Assembly: GCA_946544555.1 (NCBI GenBank)
Contig: CAMNMI010000006.1
Coordinates: forward strand, 1-21,154
Direction of reading: 5' to 3'
DNA length: 21,154 nt
DNA from: an uncultured Rickettsiales bacterium
Lineage (GTDB): Bacteria > Pseudomonadota > Alphaproteobacteria > Rickettsiales > Deianiraeaceae
Under the pieces are notes generated by a model. That model was not told where the DNA came from. It searched no databases and saw only the letters and a program-made list of their open reading frames with translations. A program made the translations under genes and the position numbers. Every line of letters starts with the position of its first letter. Position 1 is the stretch's first letter. Below are positions 1 to 7,547 of the stretch, piece after piece.

Positions 1-6
1 TAAAAA

Positions 7-138
7 TTTGCGGGTCTTTACGCCAAAGCCCCTTCGCACGAAAAGCACTTTGCACTACTGGATGTGCTGGGCCTTTGGCATGCGCGGCCGCCGCCGTTTA
101 TCCTGCTATTCACAAGTCAAGGCCTGCGGCCGCGCAAA
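7..138. repeat. GC-rich island with nested inverted repeats
   Basis: This stretch is clearly richer in G and C than the coding DNA that follows. It holds a 7-bp inverted repeat GCCAAAG (22-28) / CTTTGGC (73-79), inside which AGCAC (44-48) pairs with GTGCT (64-68). A second, perfect 10-bp inverted repeat is GCGCGGCCGC (82-91) / GCGGCCGCGC (126-135). TTTGCG (7-12) and CGCAAA (133-138) bracket the whole island. The outer TTGCG/CGCAA ends and the inner GCCAAA/TTTGGC stem resemble the three-copy repeat family elsewhere in the window, but the primary sequence does not align well and the inner stem is in reversed order. It may be a distant relative, another repeat, or a remnant of a gene lying to the left. 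No convincing coding frame was found. Confidence 0.4.
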
Positions 139-148
139 CAACATATGT

Positions 149-162
149 GGGGTGGGGAGGGG
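149..162 (+). other. G-rich tract (three G4 runs)
   Basis: GGGGTGGGGAGGGG lies between the GC-rich island and the promoter of the 819-residue gene. Three runs of four G could form a two-layer or intermolecular quadruplex. A fourth run is missing, so a standard four-run motif is not met. Function unknown. Confidence 0.35.
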
Positions 163-175
163 TAAAAAATATTAT

Positions 176-203
176 TTGATTTTTTGTCTGTATTGGATAT
201 AAT
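176..203 (+). promoter_or_regulatory. Probable sigma-70 promoter for the 819-residue gene
   Basis: TTGATT (176-181), a 16-nt spacer, then a perfect TATAAT (198-203). Transcription would start near 210, only about 8 nt before the ATG at 218, so the mRNA leader would be very short. No Shine-Dalgarno sequence is visible before that ATG, which agrees with a leaderless or near-leaderless message. Confidence 0.55.
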
Positions 204-217
204 TCCTATGTTACGTA

Positions 218-2677
218 ATGAATTCTGATGTCAAAAATGACACTGTAAATAATAGTCAACGGCCAGATGGAGCACCTCAAATGCCATTTGCAAATAAGAC
301 ACAGAACAATCAATTTAGCTCGTTATTAGGTGGCATCAATAATCATCAGAAGGTAATGAATGGTGGAATAAATGGTGTTGGTAGCAATCTCATCGGGCGC
401 GTTGTCCAAGATGAAAAACAAGATGAACAACAAGTCCCAGAGCAACAAAAAAATGAACAATCAAAAATAGATACAAATAACAATCAAACTTTGTCTAAAA
501 AAAACGATGAAAAAGATGATATACCTTTTTTAAAAGACATGGTTGAGCTTGAAAAATTGAAATATTTACAAGGGTTTAACAAAGAAAATAAAGAAAAAAA
601 AAGAATTGATACAAAACAGGGATTTGAAAATGACTATGCTTTGATAGAGGATGTAAAAAATGGTGGTTATTTGTATGATATTTTAAACGATAAAAGATTT
701 ATTAATTACAATGCAATAAAGGGAAGAGAGTTTGTAGAGAAGGAAGTTGGAAATATTTTTAAAAGAAATGATAAAAGCGAAGAACGACTACAAAAATATT
801 ATGATCGTGAAAAAGAAATCAAGAGTGAAACGGATAAAAAGTTGTCCGAAGAAGAAGAAAGGGTGTTAGAAGATACAAAAACAATAAAAAATGAATTAAA
901 AAATCCAAATGGCGCGCTTCATGGATACTTACAAAGACTTTTACATCAAATAATGAAGGGAATTTTTATTGGCAATGTAGACGGAAAAACATGTCTTAAA
1001 TGCAGTCGTGGCCATTCTTTTTTTACTAATTTCGCAATTGGTGATTTGATTGCTAAATTGCAAAAGGAAATTGACGAAAGAAAGTTTGCTGGCAAAGTGA
1101 TTGCCCAAGATTCCGTAAATGAAAGAGAGGCAATAATAGCTGGATTAAATCAAGCATTATATTCATGGGATGTAATTGATGTTAATGCTGCAATTAGAGC
1201 AGTAGAAGCGGATACGGCAAGAGTTGATGAAATTTATAATGGATTGAACATTTTCCAAAGATTTTGGTATGCCTTCATGGATTTGGTGTTTGGAACAAAT
1301 TATAATCAGGAATATAGGGATATCGTTGATCTGAATAATAAGATGATAGAGATATTACAGAAAATAGATGATGAAAGCGATCCTGGAAAAAAATATGAAG
1401 CTTTAAGGCAATTTGTTGCCTGCAAAAGTAAATTAGATAACGTAAGAGAAAATATGGCTACTTTTTTGTTGTATCCAGCAGAAGAACATAATGCAGTGTT
1501 AAAAAAATTTGCAGCAAAAGCATCTGATCCAGATAGAAAAGCCGATGACCTTGTTGTGAAATTGTTTGAAATATGTGGTGGGCAGAAAATGTCAAAATGT
1601 ATATCCCACGATAGGAATGATAAAAAAAGAAAATATTTGGTTGATTTATTGGCAAAAGAAGCTGCAATACAGGGCATTGGAGATTTACCAATAAGCCAAA
1701 AAAGAGAAATTATTAATCTTGCGCTTGATGGTAAAAAAGGTTCGGAAATAAATCAACAATTAGAATTGATTGACAACGAATCCGAGACAGCAAAAGATGA
1801 TATATCTGCGCTTGATGCTAGTGTTTCTGGCGGCGTAATTGGAAGCATTGGCATTGGAAATACAAGAAAAGCAATGGACGAAAGATTTGGATACAATAGA
1901 GCAAAAAATAGCGGAAACAATTATTTAATAAGACAGAATAATATTAAGATGCAAATTGAAAATTACGATGATTATATCAAGCATCTTCTTGATGACCTTG
2001 ATGAAGCAATAGATGATTGTAGGAGATTAATAATGCAGGACGCATCCCATGAAAGGATACAAGGCATGTCAATGGCAAAACCTGTATTAGTGGAATATAT
2101 GGAGCCATTAATTATGAATGGACTGGATACATTTCGTAATAACATTATTAGAGATGTTAGCGACAGATTTACGTTTGAAAATGATGAAAAAGATGCTGAC
2201 TATGAGGATGTGAAAAAGACAATAGACAAAGAAATTGAGAAACTTTCAACATATGAGCTCTCTGACGAAGAAAAGAAAAATAAAGAAAAAAAGAAGACAG
2301 ACATTTTAAATCTAAAAAGTGAAAAAGCTCCAGAAATATCTGAATTAAGAGCATTAAAGAACGAAATTCAATCTCAAAACAAAATGAAAAAGGATAAAGT
2401 TGAAGAAATCAAAAAATATATCAACGATAAGATTGAAGGCCTCAAAAAAAATATTGTAGAGGAATTTGCTAAATACAAAAATAACAACAAAGAAGTGAAG
2501 AACGATGCTTTTCAGGCACACAATGTTGTTGACGATAAACACTTGGATGTGTATAAAAATGTTGAAAATACAAAAAGTAGATATGATGGAACACACTATA
2601 AAGATATGTTGGAAATACTGAAAAACAGTAGAGGAAGAGGCGGAATGCCCGGCATGGCAGGAGGCGCTGGATGGTAA
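218..2677 (+). CDS. Unknown large coiled-coil protein (819 aa)
   Basis: I do not recognise this protein. Residues 1-100 are rich in Asn, Gln and Gly and look disordered. Residues about 183-230 and about 705-790 are dense in Lys and Glu and are likely coiled coils. A CLKC pair (C259, C262) followed by H266 might bind metal, but only one such pair is seen. The protein ends in a Gly/Met-rich tail (RGRGGMPGMAGGAGW). There is no signal peptide and no clear membrane segment; the most hydrophobic stretch, FQRFWYAFMDLVFG near residue 350, is short and may be amphipathic. The gene has its own promoter and is more AT-rich than murC downstream, 58 bp away. Large size, disordered N-terminus, coiled coils and no recognisable domain would suit a secreted effector or a scaffold protein, but that is a guess. 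The reading frame itself is secure from its length and promoter. Confidence 0.8.
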   Translation: MNSDVKNDTVNNSQRPDGAPQMPFANKTQNNQFSSLLGGINNHQKVMNGGINGVGSNLIGRVVQDEKQDEQQVPEQQKNEQSKIDTNNNQTLSKKNDEKDDIPFLKDMVELEKLKYLQGFNKENKEKKRIDTKQGFENDYALIEDVKNGGYLYDILNDKRFINYNAIKGREFVEKEVGNIFKRNDKSEERLQKYYDREKEIKSETDKKLSEEEERVLEDTKTIKNELKNPNGALHGYLQRLLHQIMKGIFIGNVDGKTCLKCSRGHSFFTNFAIGDLIAKLQKEIDERKFAGKVIAQDSVNEREAIIAGLNQALYSWDVIDVNAAIRAVEADTARVDEIYNGLNIFQRFWYAFMDLVFGTNYNQEYRDIVDLNNKMIEILQKIDDESDPGKKYEALRQFVACKSKLDNVRENMATFLLYPAEEHNAVLKKFAAKASDPDRKADDLVVKLFEICGGQKMSKCISHDRNDKKRKYLVDLLAKEAAIQGIGDLPISQKREIINLALDGKKGSEINQQLELIDNESETAKDDISALDASVSGGVIGSIGIGNTRKAMDERFGYNRAKNSGNNYLIRQNNIKMQIENYDDYIKHLLDDLDEAIDDCRRLIMQDASHERIQGMSMAKPVLVEYMEPLIMNGLDTFRNNIIRDVSDRFTFENDEKDADYEDVKKTIDKEIEKLSTYELSDEEKKNKEKKKTDILNLKSEKAPEISELRALKNEIQSQNKMKKDKVEEIKKYINDKIEGLKKNIVEEFAKYKNNNKEVKNDAFQAHNVVDDKHLDVYKNVENTKSRYDGTHYKDMLEILKNSRGRGGMPGMAGGAGW

Positions 2678-2735
2678 TATTCATTGACATTTATAATCAT
2701 AATTTCAAACTGACTATGAGCTGTTTTTATTAGGT

Positions 2736-4172
2736 ATGAACAATAATGTGGTTAATTTGTTGGATAACAAAAAGGATCTCTCATTTTTTTTCTGTGGTAT
2801 TGGTGGCATTGGCATGAGTGGCCTTGCATTGCTTGCAAAGTCGTGCGGATATAAAGTGTCAGGAAGTGATTTGGTTGAAAACAAAAACACTAAACATCTA
2901 GTGCAGCATGGCATTAAGGTTTTTATCGGGCATGATGCCAAAAACATTGCGGGAGCTGACATTTTTGTTTATAGCTCATCTGTCAATATTAGTAAAAATA
3001 GTGAGGCTGAGGCGGCCAAAAAACTTGGAATACCACTTATTAGACGAGGTGAAATGGTATCAATTTTGATGCGTCATTATTTCAATATTATTGTCTGTGG
3101 AAGCCACGGAAAAACAACCACAACAGGACTTATCGGCCACATGATGGATGAACTAAACTTGCAGCCAAATGTACTAATCGGCGGTGTTTTGAACTCATCT
3201 CATACAAACTGTCAAGTGGGGAAAGGTGAGTATTTTGTTATGGAGGCAGATGAAAGCGATGGCACGTTCACGGTTGTGCCAACTGATATAGCTGTTATAA
3301 CCAATATTGACCCAGAACATATGGAGTTCTACAAAACCAACGATAACCTTGAAAAATACTTCCTTGAATTTGCACACAAAGGGCTTCAAAAAGCGGGGAC
3401 GGTAATCTGCCAAGATAGTAAAATTGGGGCAGATATCATCCAAAAGCTGAAGAGTGAAGGTACCGACAAACTGATAACTTACAGTATTACTGACAAAAAT
3501 GCTGATTTTTACGCCGAAAACATCACCCACAAGAAGGACGGAATTGTGTTTGATGTCGTTGACAATATCGCCAAACAAGAGTACAGGAGCGTGTTTTTAT
3601 CAAACATGTTTGGTAACCACAATGTGTTAAATCTTCTGGCTGCGCTCGGTGTCGCCACACTAACAGACCAATCAGTTGCGGAGGCAGTAAAAACCTTTGC
3701 AAATTTTACAGGAATACAGAAGCGTTTCACTATTTTGGGAAAAATCCAGCACTCTCTGATTGTTGATGACTACGCTCATAATCCACAAAAAATTGTATGT
3801 GCTATCAACTCAACTAAACACTACATTGAATGCAACAATCTTGGCAAAAACTTTACAATCGTATTTGAGCCACACCGCTATACAAGGTGGCGTGATGGGA
3901 GAGAGTTGTTCACCAAAGCACTTTCTCAGGCCGCTCATGTGATAGTTTTGCCAATTTACGCTTCTTCCGAAGAACCCATTCCAGGAATTGATGATGACCA
4001 TGTTTTCAACGAGCTAAAAAAAGTTTGCCAAGATGTTGTACGAACGAGCGATAACGCAAAGGAAATCAGAACTGCCATTGAAAAAATTCTCTCCAAAGAC
4101 AAAGAAAATAGCATTACAATCTTCATGGGCGCAGGCAAAAGTTCAGGGTTGGCGCATGAGGTTTTAACATAA
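2736..4172 (+). CDS. murC: UDP-N-acetylmuramate--L-alanine ligase (MurC)
   Basis: This cytoplasmic ATP-dependent ligase adds L-alanine to UDP-MurNAc, the first amino acid of the peptidoglycan stem peptide. The N-terminal dinucleotide-binding-like motif GIGGIGMSGLA is at residues 21-31. The Mur-ligase ATP loop GSHGKTTTT is at 122-130 with invariant K126. EADESD, NIDPEH and GNHNVLN follow in the usual order. The C-terminal domain carries DDYAHNP near 345 and FEPHRYTR near 378, then AGKSSG near the end. The length of 478 aa is normal for MurC. The order of motifs and the HRYTR signature separate it from MurD, MurE, MurF and Mpl, though Mpl is the nearest alternative. The gene stands alone here rather than in a mur-fts cluster. 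A TTGACA hexamer at 2684-2689 lies 52 nt before the ATG and may be its -35 box. Confidence 0.95.
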   Translation: MNNNVVNLLDNKKDLSFFFCGIGGIGMSGLALLAKSCGYKVSGSDLVENKNTKHLVQHGIKVFIGHDAKNIAGADIFVYSSSVNISKNSEAEAAKKLGIPLIRRGEMVSILMRHYFNIIVCGSHGKTTTTGLIGHMMDELNLQPNVLIGGVLNSSHTNCQVGKGEYFVMEADESDGTFTVVPTDIAVITNIDPEHMEFYKTNDNLEKYFLEFAHKGLQKAGTVICQDSKIGADIIQKLKSEGTDKLITYSITDKNADFYAENITHKKDGIVFDVVDNIAKQEYRSVFLSNMFGNHNVLNLLAALGVATLTDQSVAEAVKTFANFTGIQKRFTILGKIQHSLIVDDYAHNPQKIVCAINSTKHYIECNNLGKNFTIVFEPHRYTRWRDGRELFTKALSQAAHVIVLPIYASSEEPIPGIDDDHVFNELKKVCQDVVRTSDNAKEIRTAIEKILSKDKENSITIFMGAGKSSGLAHEVLT

Positions 4173-4297
4173 AAATTGATATTTTATGTTTAAATGTATT
4201 AATTTTTTGAACAAAAAGATTTGTTGGTTAAAATATGTTGCTTGATGCAAGTAAAATATTGACTTCGTGAATTGTCAAAAATTTTTGTAGAAATATA

Positions 4298-4326
4298 TTG
4301 ACAATTATGAATTTGACCTATTAATA
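4298..4326 (+). promoter_or_regulatory. Candidate promoter of the xre gene
   Basis: A perfect TTGACA (4298-4303) is followed after 17 nt by TTAATA (4321-4326), a weak -10. An alternative -10 is TATTAA, two bases upstream. The perfect -35 and the palindrome placed around the -10 make this the best candidate in the 218-bp gap between murC and xre. Confidence 0.4.
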
Positions 4327-4349
4327 CAAATAGGTAGGTTTAGGTCAAA
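4312..4349. promoter_or_regulatory. Candidate Xre operator: 9-bp inverted repeat
   Basis: TTTGACCTA (4312-4320) and TAGGTCAAA (4341-4349) are perfect reverse complements separated by 20 nt. They flank the proposed -10 of the xre promoter. Xre-family proteins bind as dimers to palindromes in their own promoters, so autoregulation is the natural reading. The binding itself is inferred. Confidence 0.5.
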
Positions 4350-4390
4350 AATAGCTATTTTCAGGTTATTATTAGTTTAATTTTAAAATT

Positions 4391-4795
4391 ATGGTTTCGA
4401 GAGTAAAAAAGAGTGACTTGGAGATTTGTTGTTTAGTTAGGAAAACGAGAAAATTGCTTGGGATTTCTCAGGTGTTTTTGGCAAAAGCGCTGGGTATCAC
4501 TCCTCAGCAATTGCATAAGTATGAAGCAGGTGTAGATAGAATTAGTGCATCAATGCTTCAAGCCATTTCATGTGTCTTTAAGTGCAACATATATGACTTA
4601 TTGCCAAAAAGTTGTATTGCTTCTGGCATTTCTGTTTCAGACAACAATGCAGTTTTTTTTCAAAACACAAAAAAGGAAGAAGAAGTTGATGATGCGATGA
4701 AATTGTTGAAATATTTCTTCAATCTTGGTAAGGAGGAGCAAAACAGAGCAATTACGCTTTTGTCAGAAATCTCTTCTTTTAAAAATGCAAAGTAG
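4391..4795 (+). CDS. Xre-family transcriptional regulator
   Basis: This is a DNA-binding repressor-like protein of 134 aa. Residues about 11-67 form a Cro/C1-type helix-turn-helix: RKTRKLLGISQVFLAKALGI contains helices 1-2, then TPQQLHKYEAGVDRISAS contains the recognition helix and the conserved KYE motif. The QQLHKYEAGVDRISAS signature is typical of the single-domain Xre proteins common in Alphaproteobacteria. The rest of the protein is a variable, helical, charged tail with no second recognised domain. The ATG follows an AT stretch with no Shine-Dalgarno sequence. The gene is alone on this strand, with a palindromic operator upstream and an intrinsic terminator downstream that runs into the opposite-strand tRNA gene. 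Its target genes cannot be read from the sequence. Confidence 0.85.
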   Translation: MVSRVKKSDLEICCLVRKTRKLLGISQVFLAKALGITPQQLHKYEAGVDRISASMLQAISCVFKCNIYDLLPKSCIASGISVSDNNAVFFQNTKKEEEVDDAMKLLKYFFNLGKEEQNRAITLLSEISSFKNAK

Positions 4796-4810
4796 TGATA
4801 GTTTTTAAAA

Positions 4811-4899
4811 TGGCGGAACGAGAGAGATTCGAACTCTCGGTAGCTATTCACTACGCACCCTTTCCAGGGGTGTGCCTTAAACCACTCGGCCACCGTTCC
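4811..4899 (-). tRNA. tRNA-Ser (anticodon GGA)
   Basis: The minus strand folds as a class II tRNA of 89 nt. The acceptor stem is GGAACGG with UCGUUCC, including one G-U pair. The D arm is GCCGAGTGGTTTAAGGC. The anticodon stem CACCC/GGGTG encloses loop CTGGAAA, giving anticodon GGA, which reads UCC and UCU. A long variable arm with GTAG/CTAC stem is typical of tRNA-Ser. The T arm is GAGAG-TTCGAAT-CTCTC, and a 3' CCA is encoded. A TTGACA on the minus strand (4941-4936) lies 37 nt upstream and may be its -35 box. The plus-strand terminator of xre overlaps the first 10 nt of this tRNA. Confidence 0.97.
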
Positions 4900-4921
4900 A
4901 AGCAACGGTGGTTTTTTCTTT
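4890..4921 (+). terminator. Intrinsic terminator of xre, overlapping the tRNA-Ser 5' end
   Basis: CCACCGTT (4890-4897), a 6-nt loop, AACGGTGG (4904-4911), then TTTTTTCTTT. This is a perfect 8-bp stem with a U-tract on the plus strand, correctly placed to end xre transcription. Its left arm is the antisense of the 5' part of tRNA-Ser, so the xre transcript crosses the whole tRNA gene in antisense before stopping. Confidence 0.75.
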
Positions 4922-5011
4922 GTGAAATGTTTAAATGTCAAGATAAACTTGAATTCTTGATAAGATTAGGCCGATTTATATTTTTTACCTGAACCATTTG
5001 TTGTAATTATT

Positions 5012-6280
5012 TTAAGTATTCAACAATTCGTTCATGATTTTATCAAACTCCGCTAAGGATTTATTCATATCAAAGTGCTTGCGTGCGTATCTGTCCGCGT
5101 TGTCGCACATTTGCTGATATTCCTCGTCTGGCATATCTAATATCTTTTCAATGGCATCTTGGAGCTCTTTTTTTCCTCCAACACGCACCAAAAAACCTGT
5201 TTTGTTATCAATGATGTACATGTTTGACGCACCAGTAACGGTGGAGATTATAGGTCTTCTCATTGCCGCGGCTTCAATCGGGATGCGACAAAAAGCCTCG
5301 TCCTTTTGTGATACGCAAATAACTGCATAGGAAAGTAAATAAGCCGCCGGCATGTCGTCTACATTATCAACTATGCGCACATTGTTTTCAAGGTTAAGCT
5401 GTCTGATTTTCTTGCAGAGATCGTCTACAACCTTACCTTCTTTTGATAAATTGCCCATCATCACGCAAACGTAGTCCTTGTTTTTGATTTCGGCAAGGAC
5501 ATCCAGTAAAAAGCTTTGGCCTTTTTCATCGCAAAACCTGCTCGGACAGAGTAAAATCCGTCTGTAGCTTGCGTTCACATCTATCTTTTCAGCGACTTCA
5601 GCAAGGCGCCCCTCGGTGATTTCTTCTGTTTTGAAAAGCGACAAATCAATACCATTGATTATCAATTTCATCTTTTTTATATCAACTTCGTATTCGTTCA
5701 AAACGTGATCACGAATGAATTCTGACATTACTATAACCCTGTCTGCGTTCACCATTATGTTGGCTAAAAACCTGTCAAATCGTGTCTCAGTTTTGTAAAT
5801 TTCACCAATCGTGGCAATCATTGGTATTTGTCTTTTTAGTGATAAGCTGCGTATTTCCTGAACAAATGATAGTGAAAAAACATTGGAAATATCTATCTCA
5901 TATTTTGTAAAAATATCTCTCAAAAAGTTGGCATATTTTATCTGACTTTTTAGAGTTTTGTGCTGGTTTATGACAAGATTTACATTGGCATTCAGAAGAT
6001 TTTTCATTGTGGCTTCATTTGTCAAAATTGTCACGCCGACATTGTTTTTGACAAGATAATTCGCCAAGTCAACAATTACGCGTGCAACATCACCAAAATT
6101 AAGCGTGTCCACCGCGATTAACATGTTGTATCTTGTTGATTTTGAAATGTGTTTGTTTTTATTTATATCTTTTTGATTTGCAAACAAATCCTTTGATTTA
6201 GCACTTTTTTTGCCATTACTATCAACTGATTTAACAATGATTTTATTTCTCTCTGTTGTTGTTTTTTTGTTGAAAAGCAT
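5012..6280 (-). CDS. Family 4-type glycosyltransferase
   Basis: This is a retaining, nucleotide-sugar-dependent GT-B glycosyltransferase, probably acting at the cytoplasmic membrane on lipopolysaccharide or another surface glycan. Counting from the chosen start, the N-terminal Rossmann half begins near residue 53 (MLIAVDTLNFGD). The second half carries ILLCPSRFCDEKG and the family E-x7-E motif EAFCRIPIE at 328-336, followed by TGASNMYI and NKTGFLV. These match GT4 (WaaG/RfaG-like) enzymes. The frame stays open up to an ATG at 6340, but that start overlaps the ATG of the divergent gene and adds 20 unsupported residues. The ATG at 6280 leaves room for the divergent promoter and was preferred. 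Residues 1-50 are Lys/Asn/Ser-rich linker, so a still later start (6124) is possible. Donor and acceptor sugars cannot be inferred. Confidence 0.85.
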   Translation of the reverse strand: MLFNKKTTTERNKIIVKSVDSNGKKSAKSKDLFANQKDINKNKHISKSTRYNMLIAVDTLNFGDVARVIVDLANYLVKNNVGVTILTNEATMKNLLNANVNLVINQHKTLKSQIKYANFLRDIFTKYEIDISNVFSLSFVQEIRSLSLKRQIPMIATIGEIYKTETRFDRFLANIMVNADRVIVMSEFIRDHVLNEYEVDIKKMKLIINGIDLSLFKTEEITEGRLAEVAEKIDVNASYRRILLCPSRFCDEKGQSFLLDVLAEIKNKDYVCVMMGNLSKEGKVVDDLCKKIRQLNLENNVRIVDNVDDMPAAYLLSYAVICVSQKDEAFCRIPIEAAAMRRPIISTVTGASNMYIIDNKTGFLVRVGGKKELQDAIEKILDMPDEEYQQMCDNADRYARKHFDMNKSLAEFDKIMNELLNT

Positions 6281-6287
6281 TTTCTGC

Positions 6288-6316
6288 TTGACTATTTGAA
6301 GTTGTTTTACAAAAAG
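6288..6316 (+). promoter_or_regulatory. Possible promoter of the LptC-LptA-like gene
   Basis: TTGACT (6288-6293) lies 51 nt before the ATG at 6339, in the space freed if the divergent glycosyltransferase starts at 6280. The -10 region is poor (AAAAAG after 17 nt). Only the -35 box and its position support this. Confidence 0.25.
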
Positions 6317-6338
6317 CAAGTGATTTATTGCAAGAAAC

Positions 6339-7547
6339 ATGGTTATCAGTAAGAAAATTAAATCACTGGATAGATTTTTTTCTTACAACAGAAACTTCTT
6401 CATTTTCACAATTGTCTCACTGATTGGTATATCTGTGGCGCTGGTTGCTATAGTTTTTCTCAAAGAAAATGTTAAAATTAGAAAGCACATGTTGACTGTG
6501 GCATTCAAGGAGCAAAAATTGACATCTGTGGCAAGAAATGTGAAGATTGCATATTTTATAAATACTGAAAACGAGAAGGTAATTATTGAGGGCGCGCACG
6601 GAACTTCTGGTGATGAAAACGATAATGTAATGAAAAACTGCATTATCAAGACGCCACATCTGCGCGACAAAATATATTTAGGACCAACCGAAATTATTGA
6701 ATTCAACGGCAGCAACGGCAATTTCAATGTTCCAAAACCAACGAGTTTATACAACAGTGATTTTGGTCAAAAAAATTACATCAAAACGACATCTTTGGAT
6801 GGAAATTATAACGATGTAATCACGAGCGACAAGCCGTTTTCAATACAGGATGAAGACTTGTTTTTGTCTGGCGACAACCTGTATTTAGTCGCAACGGAGA
6901 AGTATTTGAGGATAACAAAAAACGCACATGTGCAACAAAATACAGCGCTGAAACGCAAGGTTGATAAGTCAAAAAAGCAGAATATTTATGATATAAAGTC
7001 GCAAAAAATGGAGGTTCTTGGCAAGGACAGCACTGTGATTTTTGAGAAAAATGTTGTCTTCAACAATGGCAATTTGACTGTCAAAAGTGAGTATGGCCGA
7101 CTGCTTTTTGATGATGAGTATAAAATCAGAAATATTTTTATCTCAAAAAGCGTTAATATCAAACAAAAAGATAGCAATATAACATCTGATTTTGGGTTCT
7201 ACAACAAGGAAAAAGAGAACATGGTTTTCTACAAAAATGTTGAATTGAAAAACAAAAATGGATATTCAAAAAATGACTTTTATTTTTACGACACAAAGCG
7301 CGAAGAGGGCATGACTTTTGGCGAGCGGACGCCTCTTGATAGTGCCGAACAGAGGAAAATTTATGACCTGCTGGATGATTTTGTCAATGCTTTAAACGAT
7401 GATAAAAATAAGAATTATATCAAAAAAATTGTCAATGAAAATGAGAGATTTAACAAAGAGCGCAGACGGAAAAAAGAGACCAAAACCGATGAAGAGGTTG
7501 TGATTGATCGCACAAAAAGAGTAAGAGTTAATATCAATGAATTCTAA
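6339..7547 (+). CDS. LptC-like lipopolysaccharide export protein with a C-terminal LptA/OstA-like domain
   Basis: This is probably a membrane-anchored periplasmic bridge component that passes lipopolysaccharide from the inner-membrane ABC transporter toward the outer membrane. Residues 18-42 form one transmembrane anchor preceded by Lys and Arg, giving a periplasmic body. Residues about 45-200 look like the beta-rich LptC domain. Residues about 215-325 repeat the OstA pattern of a short strand, a Gly/Asn turn and a strand (VIFEKNVVFNNGNLTVKSEY, then NMVFYKNVELKNKNGYS). A charged Lys/Glu/Arg tail follows. At 402 aa it is about twice the usual LptC length, consistent with LptC and LptA joined in one chain. 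No other frame start reaches the membrane anchor, because a stop lies at 6321. The gene overlaps tadA by 11 bp. The assignment rests on fold pattern rather than strong motifs, since this family is poorly conserved. Confidence 0.65.
   Translation: MVISKKIKSLDRFFSYNRNFFIFTIVSLIGISVALVAIVFLKENVKIRKHMLTVAFKEQKLTSVARNVKIAYFINTENEKVIIEGAHGTSGDENDNVMKNCIIKTPHLRDKIYLGPTEIIEFNGSNGNFNVPKPTSLYNSDFGQKNYIKTTSLDGNYNDVITSDKPFSIQDEDLFLSGDNLYLVATEKYLRITKNAHVQQNTALKRKVDKSKKQNIYDIKSQKMEVLGKDSTVIFEKNVVFNNGNLTVKSEYGRLLFDDEYKIRNIFISKSVNIKQKDSNITSDFGFYNKEKENMVFYKNVELKNKNGYSKNDFYFYDTKREEGMTFGERTPLDSAEQRKIYDLLDDFVNALNDDKNKNYIKKIVNENERFNKERRRKKETKTDEEVVIDRTKRVRVNINEF

Noticed and set aside
8..202. Open frame of 64 codons at the left edge
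   Set aside because: It starts at TTG inside the GC-rich hairpin island, has a composition rich in Arg/Cys/Trp, runs through the promoter of the next gene, and shows no recognisable family.
4166..4190. AT-only hairpin over the murC stop codon as a terminator
   Set aside because: AACATAAAA / TTTTATGTT is a perfect 9-bp match but has only one G-C pair near its base and no clear T-run, so it is too weak to call.
4795..4992. Open frame of 65 codons encoding RERFELSV
   Set aside because: This is the antisense translation of tRNA-Ser(GGA), a well-known false gene call.
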